Shown here piece by piece: positions 1 through 8,972 of a DNA stretch of 64,000 bases. This DNA is from Mycobacterium sp. 1100029.7. GTDB taxonomy: Bacteria > Actinomycetota > Actinomycetes > Mycobacteriales > Mycobacteriaceae. How positions within the stretch are numbered: the first letter of the stretch is position 1; every line of letters starts with the position of its first letter. The stretch is from assembly GCF_001665235.1 (NCBI RefSeq), contig NZ_LZSC01000057.1:62001-126000 (forward strand), read 5' to 3'. The notes below the pieces were generated by a model. The model did no database searches, had not been told where the DNA came from, and was given only the letters and a program-made list of their open reading frames with translations. The position numbers were made by a program, and so were the translations under genes.

Positions 1-980
1 GAAAGGCCCTTGTAACAAACCCGGTGCACCGCGTCGGTCAGCGGCATCTCGACGTCGTAGCTGGAGGCCAGGGCGAGCACGGATTCGCTGGAAGTCACGC
101 CTTCGACAACGTGCCCTTCCTTTCCTTCCAGGGCCGACTGCATGGTGGCGCCCCGGCCCAGCCGCTCACCCATCGAGCGGTTCCGGGAGTGCGGCGACGT
201 GCAGGTGGCCACCAGGTCGCCCACGCCCGCCAGACCGGCCAGGGTGGCGCCCTTGGCGCCCAGCGCGATGCCCAGCCGCATGATCTCCGCCAGACCCCGG
301 GTGATGATCGCCGCGGCGGTGTTCTCGCCCAGGCCGACGCCGACGGCCATGCCGCACGCGAGTGCGATCACGTTCTTGCAGGCACCACCGATTTCGGTGC
401 CGACGACATCGCTGTTGGTGTACGGCCGGAAGTAGCCGGTGTTGAGCATGCGCTGAATGGCGACCGCGCGACCGCTGTCGCTGCAGGCCACCACCGTGGC
501 AGCGGGCTGCTTCTGGGCGATCTCGCTGGCCAGGTTCGGTCCGGAGATGACCGCGACCTGCGACGTGTCGATGCCGGTGACCGAGACGATCACCTGGCTC
601 ATCCGCATCAGCGTGTTCAGCTCGATGCCCTTGGCCAGACTGACCAGCGTCGCACCGCTGGCGATCAATCCGGACCACTGCTCGAGGTTGCTGCGCAGGT
701 TCTGCGCGGGGACGCCCAGCAGCACGGTCGTCACCTGATCGAGCGCCTCGGCGGCGTCGGCGGTGGCGCGAATGCCCGGGGGCAGCGGCGTGCCGGGCAG
801 GTAGGCCGGGTTGTACCGGGTGGCATTGATCTGCTCGGCGACATCGGAGCGCCGGGCCCACAGCCGGACGTCCGCGTCAGCTCCGCCGACCTCGGCGAGC
901 ACCTTGGCCAGCGCCGTGCCCCACGCTCCGGCGCCCATCACCGCGATGGCCCCGGGTGAGGCGCCCGCTGTGCCGACCAT
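1..980 (-). CDS. gpsA: Glycerol-3-phosphate dehydrogenase [NAD(P)+], cut by window edge
   Basis: The gene makes sn-glycerol 3-phosphate from dihydroxyacetone phosphate for phospholipid synthesis in the cytoplasm. The reverse strand reads an open frame from ATG at 980 with an early Rossmann motif (GAGAWGTALAKVL), then NLASEIA, and the GpsA signature GLAGVGDLVATCTSP followed by NRSMGERLG. About 326 codons are present and the frame runs off the left edge at the conserved C-terminal CYKGLS, so only roughly the last 10-15 residues of a protein of about 335 are missing. It is divergent from fbiD with a gap of about 125 bp. The gene is a routine housekeeping member of this mycobacterial block. Confidence 0.95.
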   Translation of the reverse strand, partial: MVGTAGASPGAIAVMGAGAWGTALAKVLAEVGGADADVRLWARRSDVAEQINATRYNPAYLPGTPLPPGIRATADAAEALDQVTTVLLGVPAQNLRSNLEQWSGLIASGATLVSLAKGIELNTLMRMSQVIVSVTGIDTSQVAVISGPNLASEIAQKQPAATVVACSDSGRAVAIQRMLNTGYFRPYTNSDVVGTEIGGACKNVIALACGMAVGVGLGENTAAAIITRGLAEIMRLGIALGAKGATLAGLAGVGDLVATCTSPHSRNRSMGERLGRGATMQSALEGKEGHVVEGVTSSESVLALASSYDVEMPLTDAVHRVCYKGL

Positions 981-1104
981 GTCCCATCCCGATCTGTCAT
1001 CGACGCCGCATCTGCAGCCGCTACACCCTAGAACAGCCAGGCACGCTCGTCACCACCATGCTCGCCGACCGGTCCGAAACGCGGCGCTGGCAGGATTGGC
1101 TCTC

Positions 1105-1755
1105 ATGAGCGGCACACGGGCCGACGGCGCCGGCGACGTCGCCGTGATCATCGCCGTCAAGCGGTTGGCCGCGGCCAAGACCAGACTGGCGCCGGTGTTC
1201 TCCGCGCGAACCCGCGAGACCGTGGTGCTGGCGATGTTGGTGGACACCGTGACCGCCGCCGCGGGAGTGGGATCGGTGGGCTCGATCACCGTCGTCACCC
1301 CGGATGACGCCGCGGCGGCCGCCGCCCGCGGACTCGGGGCGCAGGTGCTGGCCGACCCGACGCCGGTGGGCCATGACGATCCGCTGAACCACGCGATCGC
1401 CTCCGCCGAACGGCATCTGGCGGAGTCGTTTTCCAATATCGTTGCGCTGCAAGGTGATTTGCCGGCGTTGCAGACCCAGGAGCTGGCCGACGCGATCGCT
1501 GCCGCACGGGCGCACCGGCGCAGTTTCGTTGCCGATCGGCTGGCGACCGGAACCGCGGCGCTGTGCGCTTTCGGCACCGCGCTGGATCCGCGGTTCGGGG
1601 CGGATTCAGCCGCACGCCATCGTCGTTCGGGTGCGATCGAGCTGACCGGCCCGTGGCCGGGCCTGCGTTGCGATGTCGATACGCCCGCCGACTTGGCGGC
1701 CGCACGCCGTCTCGGTGTCGGAGCGGCAACCGCCCGGGCCGTCGCGCAGCACTGA
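1105..1755 (+). CDS. fbiD: Phosphoenolpyruvate guanylyltransferase (F420 biosynthesis)
   Basis: FbiD/CofC enzymes join GTP to phosphoenolpyruvate (2-phospholactate in archaea), giving the activated side chain for coenzyme F420. The 216-residue protein starts with the nucleotidyltransferase-like motif IIAVKRLAAAKTRLAP and contains the conserved ALQGDLPAL segment and a C-terminal DVDTPADLAAA. The open frame extends upstream to 811, but ATG 1105 gives the family length (about 214 in M. tuberculosis) and puts the conserved motif at the N-terminus. Upstream codons overlap divergent gpsA and look like shadow. An F420-type protein is encoded at 8973. Confidence 0.92.
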   Translation: MSGTRADGAGDVAVIIAVKRLAAAKTRLAPVFSARTRETVVLAMLVDTVTAAAGVGSVGSITVVTPDDAAAAAARGLGAQVLADPTPVGHDDPLNHAIASAERHLAESFSNIVALQGDLPALQTQELADAIAAARAHRRSFVADRLATGTAALCAFGTALDPRFGADSAARHRRSGAIELTGPWPGLRCDVDTPADLAAARRLGVGAATARAVAQH

Positions 1756-1842
1756 GGAGAAGTGTCGTGGCAAATCTGTATGAGGGATGAACGCCGCGCC
1801 AACGGACAATGGATCTCTACCGTGCGCTAGCAGCACCAGCGG

Positions 1843-4026
1843 GTGATGCGCCATGATTCCAGGGTGACCGAAATCGAAGCTGAAGCACGGCTTGACGAAA
1901 CTGTGTGGCAACCGTCCGACAGTGCCGTGGGTGCGCCCCCCGCGACGACGCCCGCCGCCATCGACGACCCGCTACCCGAGGATCGTTACCTTAACCGGGA
2001 GCTGAGCTGGCTGGACTTCAACGCGCGGGTGCTGTCATTGGCCGCCGACACCTCGTTGCCGTTGTTGGAGCGGGCCAAGTTCCTGGCGATCTTCGCGTCC
2101 AACCTCGACGAGTTCTACATGGTCCGCGTGGCCGGCCTGAAGCGCCGCGACGAGATGGGATTGTCGGTCCGTTCCGCCGACGGATTGACACCGCGTGAGC
2201 AGTTGGCCCGCATCGGCGAACAGACGCAGCGCATCGCGACCCGGCACGCCCGGGTGTTCCTGGATTCGGTGCGACCCGCGCTGGCGCAGGAAGGCATCTA
2301 TATCGTCACGTGGGCCGACCTCGACCAGGCCGAGCGTGACCAGCTCTCCACCTATTTCAACGAGCAGGTCTTCCCGGTCCTGACCCCGCTCGCGGTCGAC
2401 CCGGCCCACCCGTTCCCCTTTGTCAGCGGGCTGAGCCTGAACCTGGCGGTCACCGTCAAGGACGACGGCGGTCAACATTTCGCGCGAGTCAAGGTGCCCG
2501 ACAACGTCGATCGCTTCGTCGAACTCGACAGCACCGGCGACACCGACGAGGGGCGGGCCGTGATCCGCTTCCTGCCAACCGAAGAGCTGATTGCGGCGTT
2601 TCTCCCGGCGCTGTTCCCGGGCATGGAAATCGTCGAGCACCACGCGTTCCGCATCACCCGCAATGCCGACTACGAAGTCGAAGAGGACCGCGACGAAGAC
2701 CTGCTGCAAGCGCTGGAGCGGGAATTGGCGCGCCGGCGCTTCGGGTCGCCGGTGCGCCTCGAGATCGCCGACGACATGACCGAGAGCATGTTGGAGCTGC
2801 TGCTACGCGAGCTCGACGTGAATCCCGGTGACGTGATTGAGGTTCCCGGGCTGCTGGACCTGTCGTCGCTGTGGCAGATCTACGGTGTCGACCGGCCGAC
2901 GCTGAAGGATCGCGCCTGGATTCCGGCCACCAGCCCCGCCTTCGCCGATCGGGAGACACCCAAGAGCATCTTCGCGACACTACGCGAAGGCGATGTGCTG
3001 CTTCATCATCCGTACGAGTCGTTCTCGACGAGCGTGCAGCGGTTCATCGAGCAGGCCGCCGCCGACCCCAACGTGCTGGCGATCAAGCAGACGCTATACC
3101 GCACCTCCGGTGATTCGCCGATCGTCCGGGCGCTCATCCAAGCCGCCGAGGCCGGAAAGCAAGTCGTGGCAATGGTGGAGATCAAAGCGCGCTTCGACGA
3201 GCAGGCCAACATCCGGTGGGCGCGCACCCTTGAGCAATCGGGCGTGCACGTCGTCTACGGCTACGTCGGACTCAAGACGCACTGCAAGACCTGCCTGGTG
3301 GTGCGCCGCGAGGGTTCGACAATCCGACGCTACTGCCACATCGGAACCGGTAACTACAACGGCAAGACCGCCCGGCTTTACGAGGACGTCGGTCTGTTGA
3401 CGGCCTCCCCCGAGGTGGGCGCCGACCTGACGGATTTGTTCAATTCGCTGACCGGCTATTCGCGCAAGGTGTCCTACCGCAACCTTTTGGTTGCCCCGCA
3501 CAGCATTCGAACCGGGATCATCGAACGCGTCGATCGCGAGATCGAGGCGCACCAGCAACACGGCGGTGGCCGAATCCGGATGAAGATGAACGCCTTGGTC
3601 GACGAACAAGTGATCGACGCGTTGTACCGCGCCTCGCGGGCCGGTGTGCGGGTCGAGGTCGTGGTGCGCGGAATCTGCGCGCTGCGCCCGGGCGTGGCGG
3701 GATTCTCGGAGAACATTTCGGTCCGCTCAATTCTTGGCCGATTCCTCGAGCACTCCCGGATCATGCATTTCAATGGCATCAACGAGTTCTGGATCGGCAG
3801 CGCGGACATGATGCACCGCAACCTCGACCGGCGCGTGGAGGCGCTGGTTCAGGTCAAGGATCCGAAGCTGACGACCTATTTGGACGAACTGTTCGAGTCC
3901 GCGCTGGATCCGTCGACGCGCTGCTGGGAACTCGAATCTGACGGCCAGTGGATCGCGTCGCCACGCGAAGGCCACACCGTGCGCGATCACCAGGAGTCGC
4001 TGATGGAGCGGCACCGCAGCGCCTGA
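1843..4026 (+). CDS. ppk: Polyphosphate kinase 1
   Basis: PPK1 polymerises the ATP gamma-phosphate into inorganic polyphosphate, a stress and phosphate reserve polymer. The 727-residue frame contains the four PPK domains in order: N-terminal RYLNRELSWLDFNARVL, the head domain, then two phospholipase-D-like catalytic domains. The two catalytic histidines are visible at His480 in LKTHCK and His499 in CHIGTGNYN, with the usual 19-residue spacing. The start is GTG 1843, with ATG 1846 as the next codon; this matches the MM start of the M. tuberculosis protein. Upstream fbiD ends 87 bp earlier. The N-terminal 40 residues before RYLNRELS are acidic and poorly conserved. Confidence 0.97.
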   Translation: MMRHDSRVTEIEAEARLDETVWQPSDSAVGAPPATTPAAIDDPLPEDRYLNRELSWLDFNARVLSLAADTSLPLLERAKFLAIFASNLDEFYMVRVAGLKRRDEMGLSVRSADGLTPREQLARIGEQTQRIATRHARVFLDSVRPALAQEGIYIVTWADLDQAERDQLSTYFNEQVFPVLTPLAVDPAHPFPFVSGLSLNLAVTVKDDGGQHFARVKVPDNVDRFVELDSTGDTDEGRAVIRFLPTEELIAAFLPALFPGMEIVEHHAFRITRNADYEVEEDRDEDLLQALERELARRRFGSPVRLEIADDMTESMLELLLRELDVNPGDVIEVPGLLDLSSLWQIYGVDRPTLKDRAWIPATSPAFADRETPKSIFATLREGDVLLHHPYESFSTSVQRFIEQAAADPNVLAIKQTLYRTSGDSPIVRALIQAAEAGKQVVAMVEIKARFDEQANIRWARTLEQSGVHVVYGYVGLKTHCKTCLVVRREGSTIRRYCHIGTGNYNGKTARLYEDVGLLTASPEVGADLTDLFNSLTGYSRKVSYRNLLVAPHSIRTGIIERVDREIEAHQQHGGGRIRMKMNALVDEQVIDALYRASRAGVRVEVVVRGICALRPGVAGFSENISVRSILGRFLEHSRIMHFNGINEFWIGSADMMHRNLDRRVEALVQVKDPKLTTYLDELFESALDPSTRCWELESDGQWIASPREGHTVRDHQESLMERHRSA

Positions 4027-4107
4027 CGACCATGTGGTAATTTTCCAGGCCACGTCCATAGTCGGCGGCCTGGCCCTTTCAAGGCTGAATTGACCTGCAG
4101 GAGTGAG

Positions 4108-5055
4108 GTGTCGGACCAGAACTCGTCAGGCGGTCGCCGCTCAGGAAAGCGGGTCGTCTTCGCCGCAGGCGCGGTGTTGTGGCGACACGGCAGCGCGGAC
4201 GCGGCTGACCCTGAGCTCGAGATCGCCGTGATACACCGCCCCCGCTACGACGATTGGTCGTTGCCGAAAGGCAAAGTGGACCCGGGAGAGACGGCGCCCG
4301 TGGCCGCCGTGCGTGAGGTATTAGAGGAAACCGGCCACCATTGCATCCTGGGCCGGCGCCTGGCCAAGGTGAGCTATCCAATCGACCAGGGCGTCAAGAA
4401 GGTGTATTACTGGGCGGCGCGCAGCACCGGCGGCGATTTCGCTCCGGGCAAAGAAGTCGACGAATTGGTGTGGCTACCCGTCGCCGGCGCGATGAAGAAG
4501 CTCGACTACGCCCAAGATCGAGATGTGTTGCAGCGCTTCATAAAACAGCCCGCAGACACCCACACCGTGCTGGTCGTCCGACACGGCACGGCCGGCCGGA
4601 AGTCGCGCTTCAACGGCGACGACACCAAGCGACCGCTGGACAAGCGGGGCCGTGCTCAAGCCGAAGCGCTCGTCGCACAGCTGCTGGCGTTCGGTGCCAC
4701 CGACGTGCATGCCGCCGATCGGGTGCGCTGTCATCAGACGGTGGAACCGCTCGCCGAGGAGTTGGGCGTGACGATCGAGAACGAGCCCGCGCTCACCGAG
4801 GAGTCCTACGCCAAAAGCGCCAAGCGGGCCCGGCACCGGATGCTGCACATTGCCGAGCATCCCGGTACACCGGTGATCTGCTCGCAGGGCAAGGTGATTC
4901 CAGACTTGATCGAATGGTGGTGCGACCGCGACGGCGTGCATGCCGACAAATCCCGCAACCACAAGGGCAGCACCTGGGTGCTGTCGCTATCCGACGGCCG
5001 GCTCGTCGCGGCCGATCACATCGGCGGCGCGTTGGCCGCCAACGTGCGGGCCTGA
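4108..5055 (+). CDS. mutT1: MutT1-type Nudix hydrolase with histidine phosphatase domain
   Basis: MutT1 hydrolyses oxidised guanine nucleotides such as 8-oxo-dGTP and diadenosine polyphosphates, protecting DNA. The N-terminal half carries the Nudix box (GETAPVAAVREVLEETG, with REVLEE). The C-terminal half is a histidine phosphatase domain starting at VLVVRHGTAG, whose RHG supplies the phosphohistidine. The frame is open to a TTG at 4090, but GTG 4108 sits four bases after AGGAG and gives the known MSDQNSS-like start, so it is preferred (315 residues). The gene is convergent with hupB across a long hairpin. Confidence 0.94.
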   Translation: MSDQNSSGGRRSGKRVVFAAGAVLWRHGSADAADPELEIAVIHRPRYDDWSLPKGKVDPGETAPVAAVREVLEETGHHCILGRRLAKVSYPIDQGVKKVYYWAARSTGGDFAPGKEVDELVWLPVAGAMKKLDYAQDRDVLQRFIKQPADTHTVLVVRHGTAGRKSRFNGDDTKRPLDKRGRAQAEALVAQLLAFGATDVHAADRVRCHQTVEPLAEELGVTIENEPALTEESYAKSAKRARHRMLHIAEHPGTPVICSQGKVIPDLIEWWCDRDGVHADKSRNHKGSTWVLSLSDGRLVAADHIGGALAANVRA

Positions 5056-5109
5056 CATACGAAATACCCTTCGGGGGCAGCGATGCCGCCCGAAGGGTAT
5101 TCGCGTATG
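5056..5109. terminator. Bidirectional hairpin between mutT1 and hupB
   Basis: A 13-bp perfect stem (AATACCCTTCGGG at 5063-5075 with its complement at 5089-5101) is extended outwards by CATACG/CGTATG. It starts on the base after the mutT1 stop and ends 15 bp before the hupB stop. There is no T-run on either side, as is common for mycobacterial terminators. It most likely ends both convergent transcripts. Confidence 0.8.
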
Positions 5110-5124
5110 ACCTTCAGTTGCTGC

Positions 5125-5754
5125 TTACTTGCGACCGCGCTTTGCGGCGGTCTTCTTGGCCGGAGCCTTCTTGGCGGCGGTCTTCTTGGCCGGAGCCTTG
5201 GTCGCGGCCTTGCGCACCGGAGCCTTGGTCACGGCCTTCTTAGCCGGAGCCTTGGTCGCAGCCTTCTTGGCCGGAGCCTTGGTTGCGGCCTTCTTAGCCG
5301 GAGCCTTGGTCGCAGCCTTCTTAGCCGGAGCCTTGGTCGCGGCCTTCTTGGCCGGAGCCTTGGTCGCGGCCTTCTTCACCGCGGCCTTCTTGGCCGGAGC
5401 CTTCTTGGCAGCCGTCTTCTTGGCTGCGCCTGCAACAACACCACGTTTCACGGCCGGTCCTTCCGACGGGAGGCGCTGCGCGCCAGCGACAACCGCTTTG
5501 AATTGGGCACCCGGGCGGAACGCGGGGACGGACGTCGGCTTTACCTTCACCGTCTCACCGGTACGCGGGTTGCGGGCCACACGTGCTGCGCGGCGCCGTT
5601 GTTCGAACACACCGAACCCGGTGATGGTTACGCTGTCGCCCTTGTGCACCGCACGCACAATCGTGTCGACAACATTCTCGACGGCGGCGGTCGCCTGCCG
5701 ACGGTCCGAGCCCAATTTCTGTGTGAGCACATCTATGAGCTCTGCTTTGTTCAT
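5125..5754 (-). CDS. hupB: DNA-binding protein HU with lysine/alanine-rich tail
   Basis: HupB is the mycobacterial nucleoid-associated HU protein. Residues 1-90 are a standard HU fold (MNKAELIDVLTQKLGSDRRQ, then VTITGFGVFEQRRRAAR and RNPRTGETVKVKPTSVPAF). Residues from about 100 to 209 are a basic tail built of ATKAPAKKA-type repeats ending RGRK. The frame is open 33 codons further upstream, but ATG 5754 follows GGAGGGTTTGG and gives the canonical N-terminus. The tail is a perfectly phased 27-bp DNA repeat, so its length may vary between strains. The 5' leader contains a GGTTCC/GGAACC hairpin at 5775-5793. Confidence 0.97.
   Translation of the reverse strand: MNKAELIDVLTQKLGSDRRQATAAVENVVDTIVRAVHKGDSVTITGFGVFEQRRRAARVARNPRTGETVKVKPTSVPAFRPGAQFKAVVAGAQRLPSEGPAVKRGVVAGAAKKTAAKKAPAKKAAVKKAATKAPAKKAATKAPAKKAATKAPAKKAATKAPAKKAATKAPAKKAVTKAPVRKAATKAPAKKTAAKKAPAKKTAAKRGRK
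5193..5381 (-). repeat. 27-bp tandem repeat in the hupB tail
   Basis: On the plus strand GAGCCTTGGT or a close variant recurs at 5193, 5220, 5247, 5274, 5301, 5328 and 5355, always 27 bp apart. This gives seven units of nine codons (ATKAPAKKA). Units differ by a few synonymous bases (gcagcc/gcggcc, ttggcc/ttagcc) and the unit nearest the C-terminus is divergent. It is in-frame coding minisatellite DNA. Confidence 0.93.
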
Positions 5755-5968
5755 CCAAACCCTCCGAAGCCAGTGGTTCCATTTTTGGGAACCGACTAGC
5801 GAACACGGTAAACCCTCACCCAGCAAATTGCCAAGCGCCACGCGCAATTTCACCGCACGACGATCGCAATTTCCGGAATCCGGTTGCCGCCCTTGGTCGG
5901 TGACGCAGGCGAAAAATAAGCCTTGCTATCTAAGGCGTTCGGGGCGAAATGTCACCCGTTAGCGGAGT

Positions 5969-6565
5969 TCATCCAGCCGGTAGCGTGCGCGGTTTCCAGT
6001 CCGGGCGCGATGCTTCGAAGGACTTGATCTCATCGAGTTTCCGCAGCGTAAGGGCTATATCGTCGAGTCCTTCGAGCAGTCGGTAGGCGGTGTGGTCGTC
6101 AATCTTGAACGGCAGCACCGTTGTTCCCGCGGTGATATTTCGATCTTGAAGATTGGCAGTGATTTCCAGTCCGGGGCTCTGCTCGATGAGCTTCCAAAGC
6201 AGTTCCACACCGTCCTGGCTGACTTCGGCGGCCAGCAGTCCCGCCTTGCCCGCGTTACCCCGAAAAATGTCACCGAAACGAGACGAGATGACCACTCGGA
6301 ACCCGTAGTCCATCAGTGCCCACACCGCGTGCTCGCGCGACGATCCGGTGCCGAAGTCGGGGCCGGCCACCAAGACCGAGCCTCGGTCAAAGGGACTGAG
6401 ATTGAGCACGAATGACGGATCTGAGCGCCACGTCGCGAACAACCCGTCGTCGAATCCGGTTCGGGTGACGCGCTTCAAATACACCGCAGGAATGATCTGG
6501 TCGGTGTCGACATTGGAGCGCCGCAGCGGCACGCCAATCCCGGTGTGGGTCTGAAAGGCTTCCAT
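5969..6565 (-). CDS. leuD: 3-isopropylmalate dehydratase small subunit
   Basis: LeuD pairs with LeuC to isomerise 2-isopropylmalate to 3-isopropylmalate in leucine synthesis. The 198-residue protein starts MEAFQTHTGIGVPLRRSNVDTDQIIPA, with the swivelling-domain motif NVDTDQIIPA, and has FGTGSSREHAVWAL around residues 70-85. It begins at ATG 6565, 20 bp after the leuC stop, so the two form an operon. About 215 bp separate its stop from the hupB start, room for an independent hupB promoter. Confidence 0.97.
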   Translation of the reverse strand: MEAFQTHTGIGVPLRRSNVDTDQIIPAVYLKRVTRTGFDDGLFATWRSDPSFVLNLSPFDRGSVLVAGPDFGTGSSREHAVWALMDYGFRVVISSRFGDIFRGNAGKAGLLAAEVSQDGVELLWKLIEQSPGLEITANLQDRNITAGTTVLPFKIDDHTAYRLLEGLDDIALTLRKLDEIKSFEASRPDWKPRTLPAG

Positions 6566-6585
6566 GTTCGTCCTCGATTTCGTTT

Positions 6586-8034
6586 TCAGTTCAAGTCGGC
6601 CGGAGCGGACAGGGTTCCGCGGACCGCGGTGGCCGCGGCGACGGCCGGCGATACCAAATGGGTGCGGCCGCCTTTGCCCTGCCGCCCTTCGAAATTGCGG
6701 TTTGACGTCGCGGCACAGCGCTCACCGGGCGCGAGCTGATCGGGGTTCATGCCCAGACACATCGAGCAGCCGGCCTGCCGCCATTCGGCGCCGGCAGCGG
6801 TGAATACCTCACTGAGACCTTCGGCTTCGGCCTGCGCACGTACCCGCATTGAGCCGGGAACCACCAGCATTCGCACGTTCTGGGCCACTTTGCGACCGCG
6901 CAGCACGTCGGCCACCACCCGCAGATCTTCGATACGACCGTTGGTACAAGAACCGACGAACACCGTATCGACGGCGATATCCCGCATCGGCATACCCGGT
7001 CGAAGGTCCATGTATGCCAACGCTTTCTCGGCGGCCTGCCGCTCGCCGTCGTCGGTCAACAGATCCGGGTCCGGCACCGCCGCACCCAGCGGCACGCCCT
7101 GGCCGGGGTTGGTCCCCCAGGTCACGAATGGGGTCAGTGATTCGGCGTCGAGGTACACCTCGGTGTCGAAAACGGCACCCTCGTCGGTGCGCAGCTGTCG
7201 CCAGTACTGCAGCGCGGCATCCCATTGCGCACCGGTCGGCGCATGCGGGCGGCCGCGCAGGAATTCGAAAGTGGTGTCGTCGGGAGCGACCATTCCGGCA
7301 CGGGCGCCGGCTTCGATGCTCATGTTGCAGACCGTCATCCGGCCTTCCATGGACAGCGATTCGATGGCGCTGCCCCGATATTCGATGACGTGGCCCTGTC
7401 CGCCGCCGGTGCCGATCTTCGCGATCAACGCGAGAATGATGTCCTTGGCGGTCACGCCGGGCAGTAATTGCCCGTCGACATTGACCGCCATTGTCCGGAA
7501 GGGCCGCAGCGGCAATGTCTGGGTCGCCAGCACATGCTCGACCTCCGAGGTGCCGATACCCATTGCCAATGCACCGAATGCGCCGTGGGTAGAGGTGTGA
7601 CTGTCTCCACAGACGATCGTCATTCCCGGTTGAGTGAGCCCCAGTTGCGGTCCGACGACATGCACGATGCCCTGTTCGATGTCGCCCATCGGGTGGAGGC
7701 GCACACCGAATTCGGCGCAGTTTGAGCGCAATGTCTCGACCTGGGTGCGCGACACCGGGTCGGCGATCGGCTTGTCGATGTCGACGGTGGGCACATTGTG
7801 GTCTTCGGTAGCCAGCGTCAGATCGGTTCGGCGCACGGGCCGACCGGCCAGGCGCAGACCGTCGAACGCCTGCGGGCTGGTGACCTCGTGCACCAGATGC
7901 AAATCGATGTAAATCAGGTCGGGCGCGCTGGCCCCTTCCGCGGACCCGGATACCACAACGTGGTCGTCCCAAACCTTTTCGGCCAGCGTGCGCGGTCGCC
8001 CGGGCCGGCCGGGGCCCTGCATTTCGGTTCCCAT
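6586..8034 (-). CDS. leuC: 3-isopropylmalate dehydratase large subunit
   Basis: LeuC is the aconitase-family [4Fe-4S] subunit of isopropylmalate isomerase. It contains the TEDHNVPT substrate loop, CGDSHTSTHGAFGALA, and the cluster cysteines in VFVGSCTNGRIEDLR and AGCSMCLGMNPD. The 482-residue length is close to the family. ATG 8034 has GAGGCGAG about 9 bases upstream; ATG 8022 is an alternative giving four fewer residues. It is divergent from the IclR gene, with 85 bp between start codons holding palindromic operator candidates. Confidence 0.97.
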   Translation of the reverse strand: MGTEMQGPGRPGRPRTLAEKVWDDHVVVSGSAEGASAPDLIYIDLHLVHEVTSPQAFDGLRLAGRPVRRTDLTLATEDHNVPTVDIDKPIADPVSRTQVETLRSNCAEFGVRLHPMGDIEQGIVHVVGPQLGLTQPGMTIVCGDSHTSTHGAFGALAMGIGTSEVEHVLATQTLPLRPFRTMAVNVDGQLLPGVTAKDIILALIAKIGTGGGQGHVIEYRGSAIESLSMEGRMTVCNMSIEAGARAGMVAPDDTTFEFLRGRPHAPTGAQWDAALQYWRQLRTDEGAVFDTEVYLDAESLTPFVTWGTNPGQGVPLGAAVPDPDLLTDDGERQAAEKALAYMDLRPGMPMRDIAVDTVFVGSCTNGRIEDLRVVADVLRGRKVAQNVRMLVVPGSMRVRAQAEAEGLSEVFTAAGAEWRQAGCSMCLGMNPDQLAPGERCAATSNRNFEGRQGKGGRTHLVSPAVAAATAVRGTLSAPADLN

Positions 8035-8089
8035 CGTGAACTCGCCTCACTTCGCTCAGCTGCGGCTCGCCGATCCGTCTGGGCTGGGA

Positions 8090-8116
8090 TCTCAGAATGC
8101 GAGACGCTAGTATCTC
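8090..8116. promoter_or_regulatory. Divergent promoter and candidate IclR operator, leuCD/IclR gene
   Basis: The intergenic segment contains GAGACGCTAGTATCTC (8101-8116), a 16-bp imperfect palindrome centred on CTAG, and an overlapping TCTC-N7-GAGA pair (8090-8104). TAGTAT at 8108-8113 reads as a -10 for the plus-strand gene and its complement gives a -10-like TACTAG toward leuC. A repressor bound here would cover both promoters. IclR regulators next to leuCD are known leucine-pathway regulators in other actinobacteria (LtbR, NdgR). The exact site is my inference. Confidence 0.55.
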
Positions 8117-8119
8117 TCT

Positions 8120-8821
8120 ATGAGACAGCATAGCGGCATCGGCGTCCTGGATAAAGCCGTGGATGTGCTGCACACGGTCGCGCAATCCCCCTGCGGGTTG
8201 GCCGAACTGTGCGAGCGCACCGGATTTCCCCGGGCCACCACGTACCGGTTGGCGGCCGCGCTGGAAGTGCATCGCCTGGTGACGCGCGACGACGACGGAC
8301 GCTGGCAGCTCGGTCCCGCGTTGACCGAACTCGCGGCGTACGTGAACGATCCGTTGCTGGCCGCCGGCGCGGCGGTGCTGCCGCAACTGCGGGAGACCAC
8401 CGGCGAAAGCGTGCAGCTCTACCGCCGCGAGGGCACCTCACGGGTCTGCGTGGCCGCCCTGGAACCGTCTGCGGGCCTTCGCGATACGGTCCCGGTCGGG
8501 GCGCGGTTGCCGATGACGGCCGGTTCGGGAGCCAAAGTGTTGTTGGCCCACAGCGATGTCGCGACCCAAAAGGCGGTGCTGCCGACGGCGAAGTTCACCG
8601 ATCGCACGCTGGCCGAGGTACGCCGTCGCGGTTGGGCGCAAAGCGTTGCCGAGCGCGAGCCGGGAGTGGCCAGCGTCTCGGCGCCGGTGCGCGATGGGCG
8701 CGGTGTGGTCGTCGCGGCCATCTCGGTATCCGGACCCGTCGACCGCATCGGTCGGCGGCCGGGAGCACGTTGGGCCGCCGACCTACTCGCGGCGGCCGAC
8801 GCGATGACCCGACGTCTGTAA
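8120..8821 (+). CDS. IclR-family regulator, probably of leuCD
   Basis: The 233-residue protein has an N-terminal winged helix (IGVLDKAVDVLHTVAQ, then LAELCERTGFPRATTYRLAAALE) and a C-terminal IclR effector-binding domain (VPVGARLPMTAGSGAKVLLA, with AQSVAEREPGVASVSAPVRD). It is divergent from leuCD, the arrangement seen for actinobacterial leucine regulators. ATG 8120 lies six bases after a TAGTAT -10 element with no ribosome-binding site, so the mRNA is probably leaderless. The effector is unknown. Confidence 0.92.
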   Translation: MRQHSGIGVLDKAVDVLHTVAQSPCGLAELCERTGFPRATTYRLAAALEVHRLVTRDDDGRWQLGPALTELAAYVNDPLLAAGAAVLPQLRETTGESVQLYRREGTSRVCVAALEPSAGLRDTVPVGARLPMTAGSGAKVLLAHSDVATQKAVLPTAKFTDRTLAEVRRRGWAQSVAEREPGVASVSAPVRDGRGVVVAAISVSGPVDRIGRRPGARWAADLLAAADAMTRRL

Positions 8822-8972
8822 CGCCGTCGACTGTGCGGTCAGTGCTTCGAGTGTGCGTCGCCGGTTTCGAGTGTGCGCTGGCGGCGGCCGCACCCGGCGT
8901 GTTGCCACCCTGGACGCACACGCCAAGCCACCAGTGCACAGTTGCCGCAGACGGCCTGACAGACTGACCGCC
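8822..8972. repeat. Intergenic short direct and inverted repeats
   Basis: This 151-bp gap holds two direct copies of TTCGAGTGTGCG (8846-8857 and 8866-8877). GTGTGCGTC (8851-8859) is inverted as GACGCACAC (8913-8921). The same GTGTGCGT word occurs in the large hairpin at 19599-19655. The function is unknown; it may be a terminator for the IclR gene or a small dispersed repeat. Confidence 0.45.

Noticed and set aside
5193..5381. Possible regulatory tandem repeat
   Set aside because: The 27-bp period is entirely in-frame coding sequence for the HupB tail, with spacing set by nine-residue repeats.
8853..8972. N-terminal extension of the PNPOx-like protein
   Set aside because: It would read repeat-rich intergenic DNA; ATG 8973 begins the family sequence.
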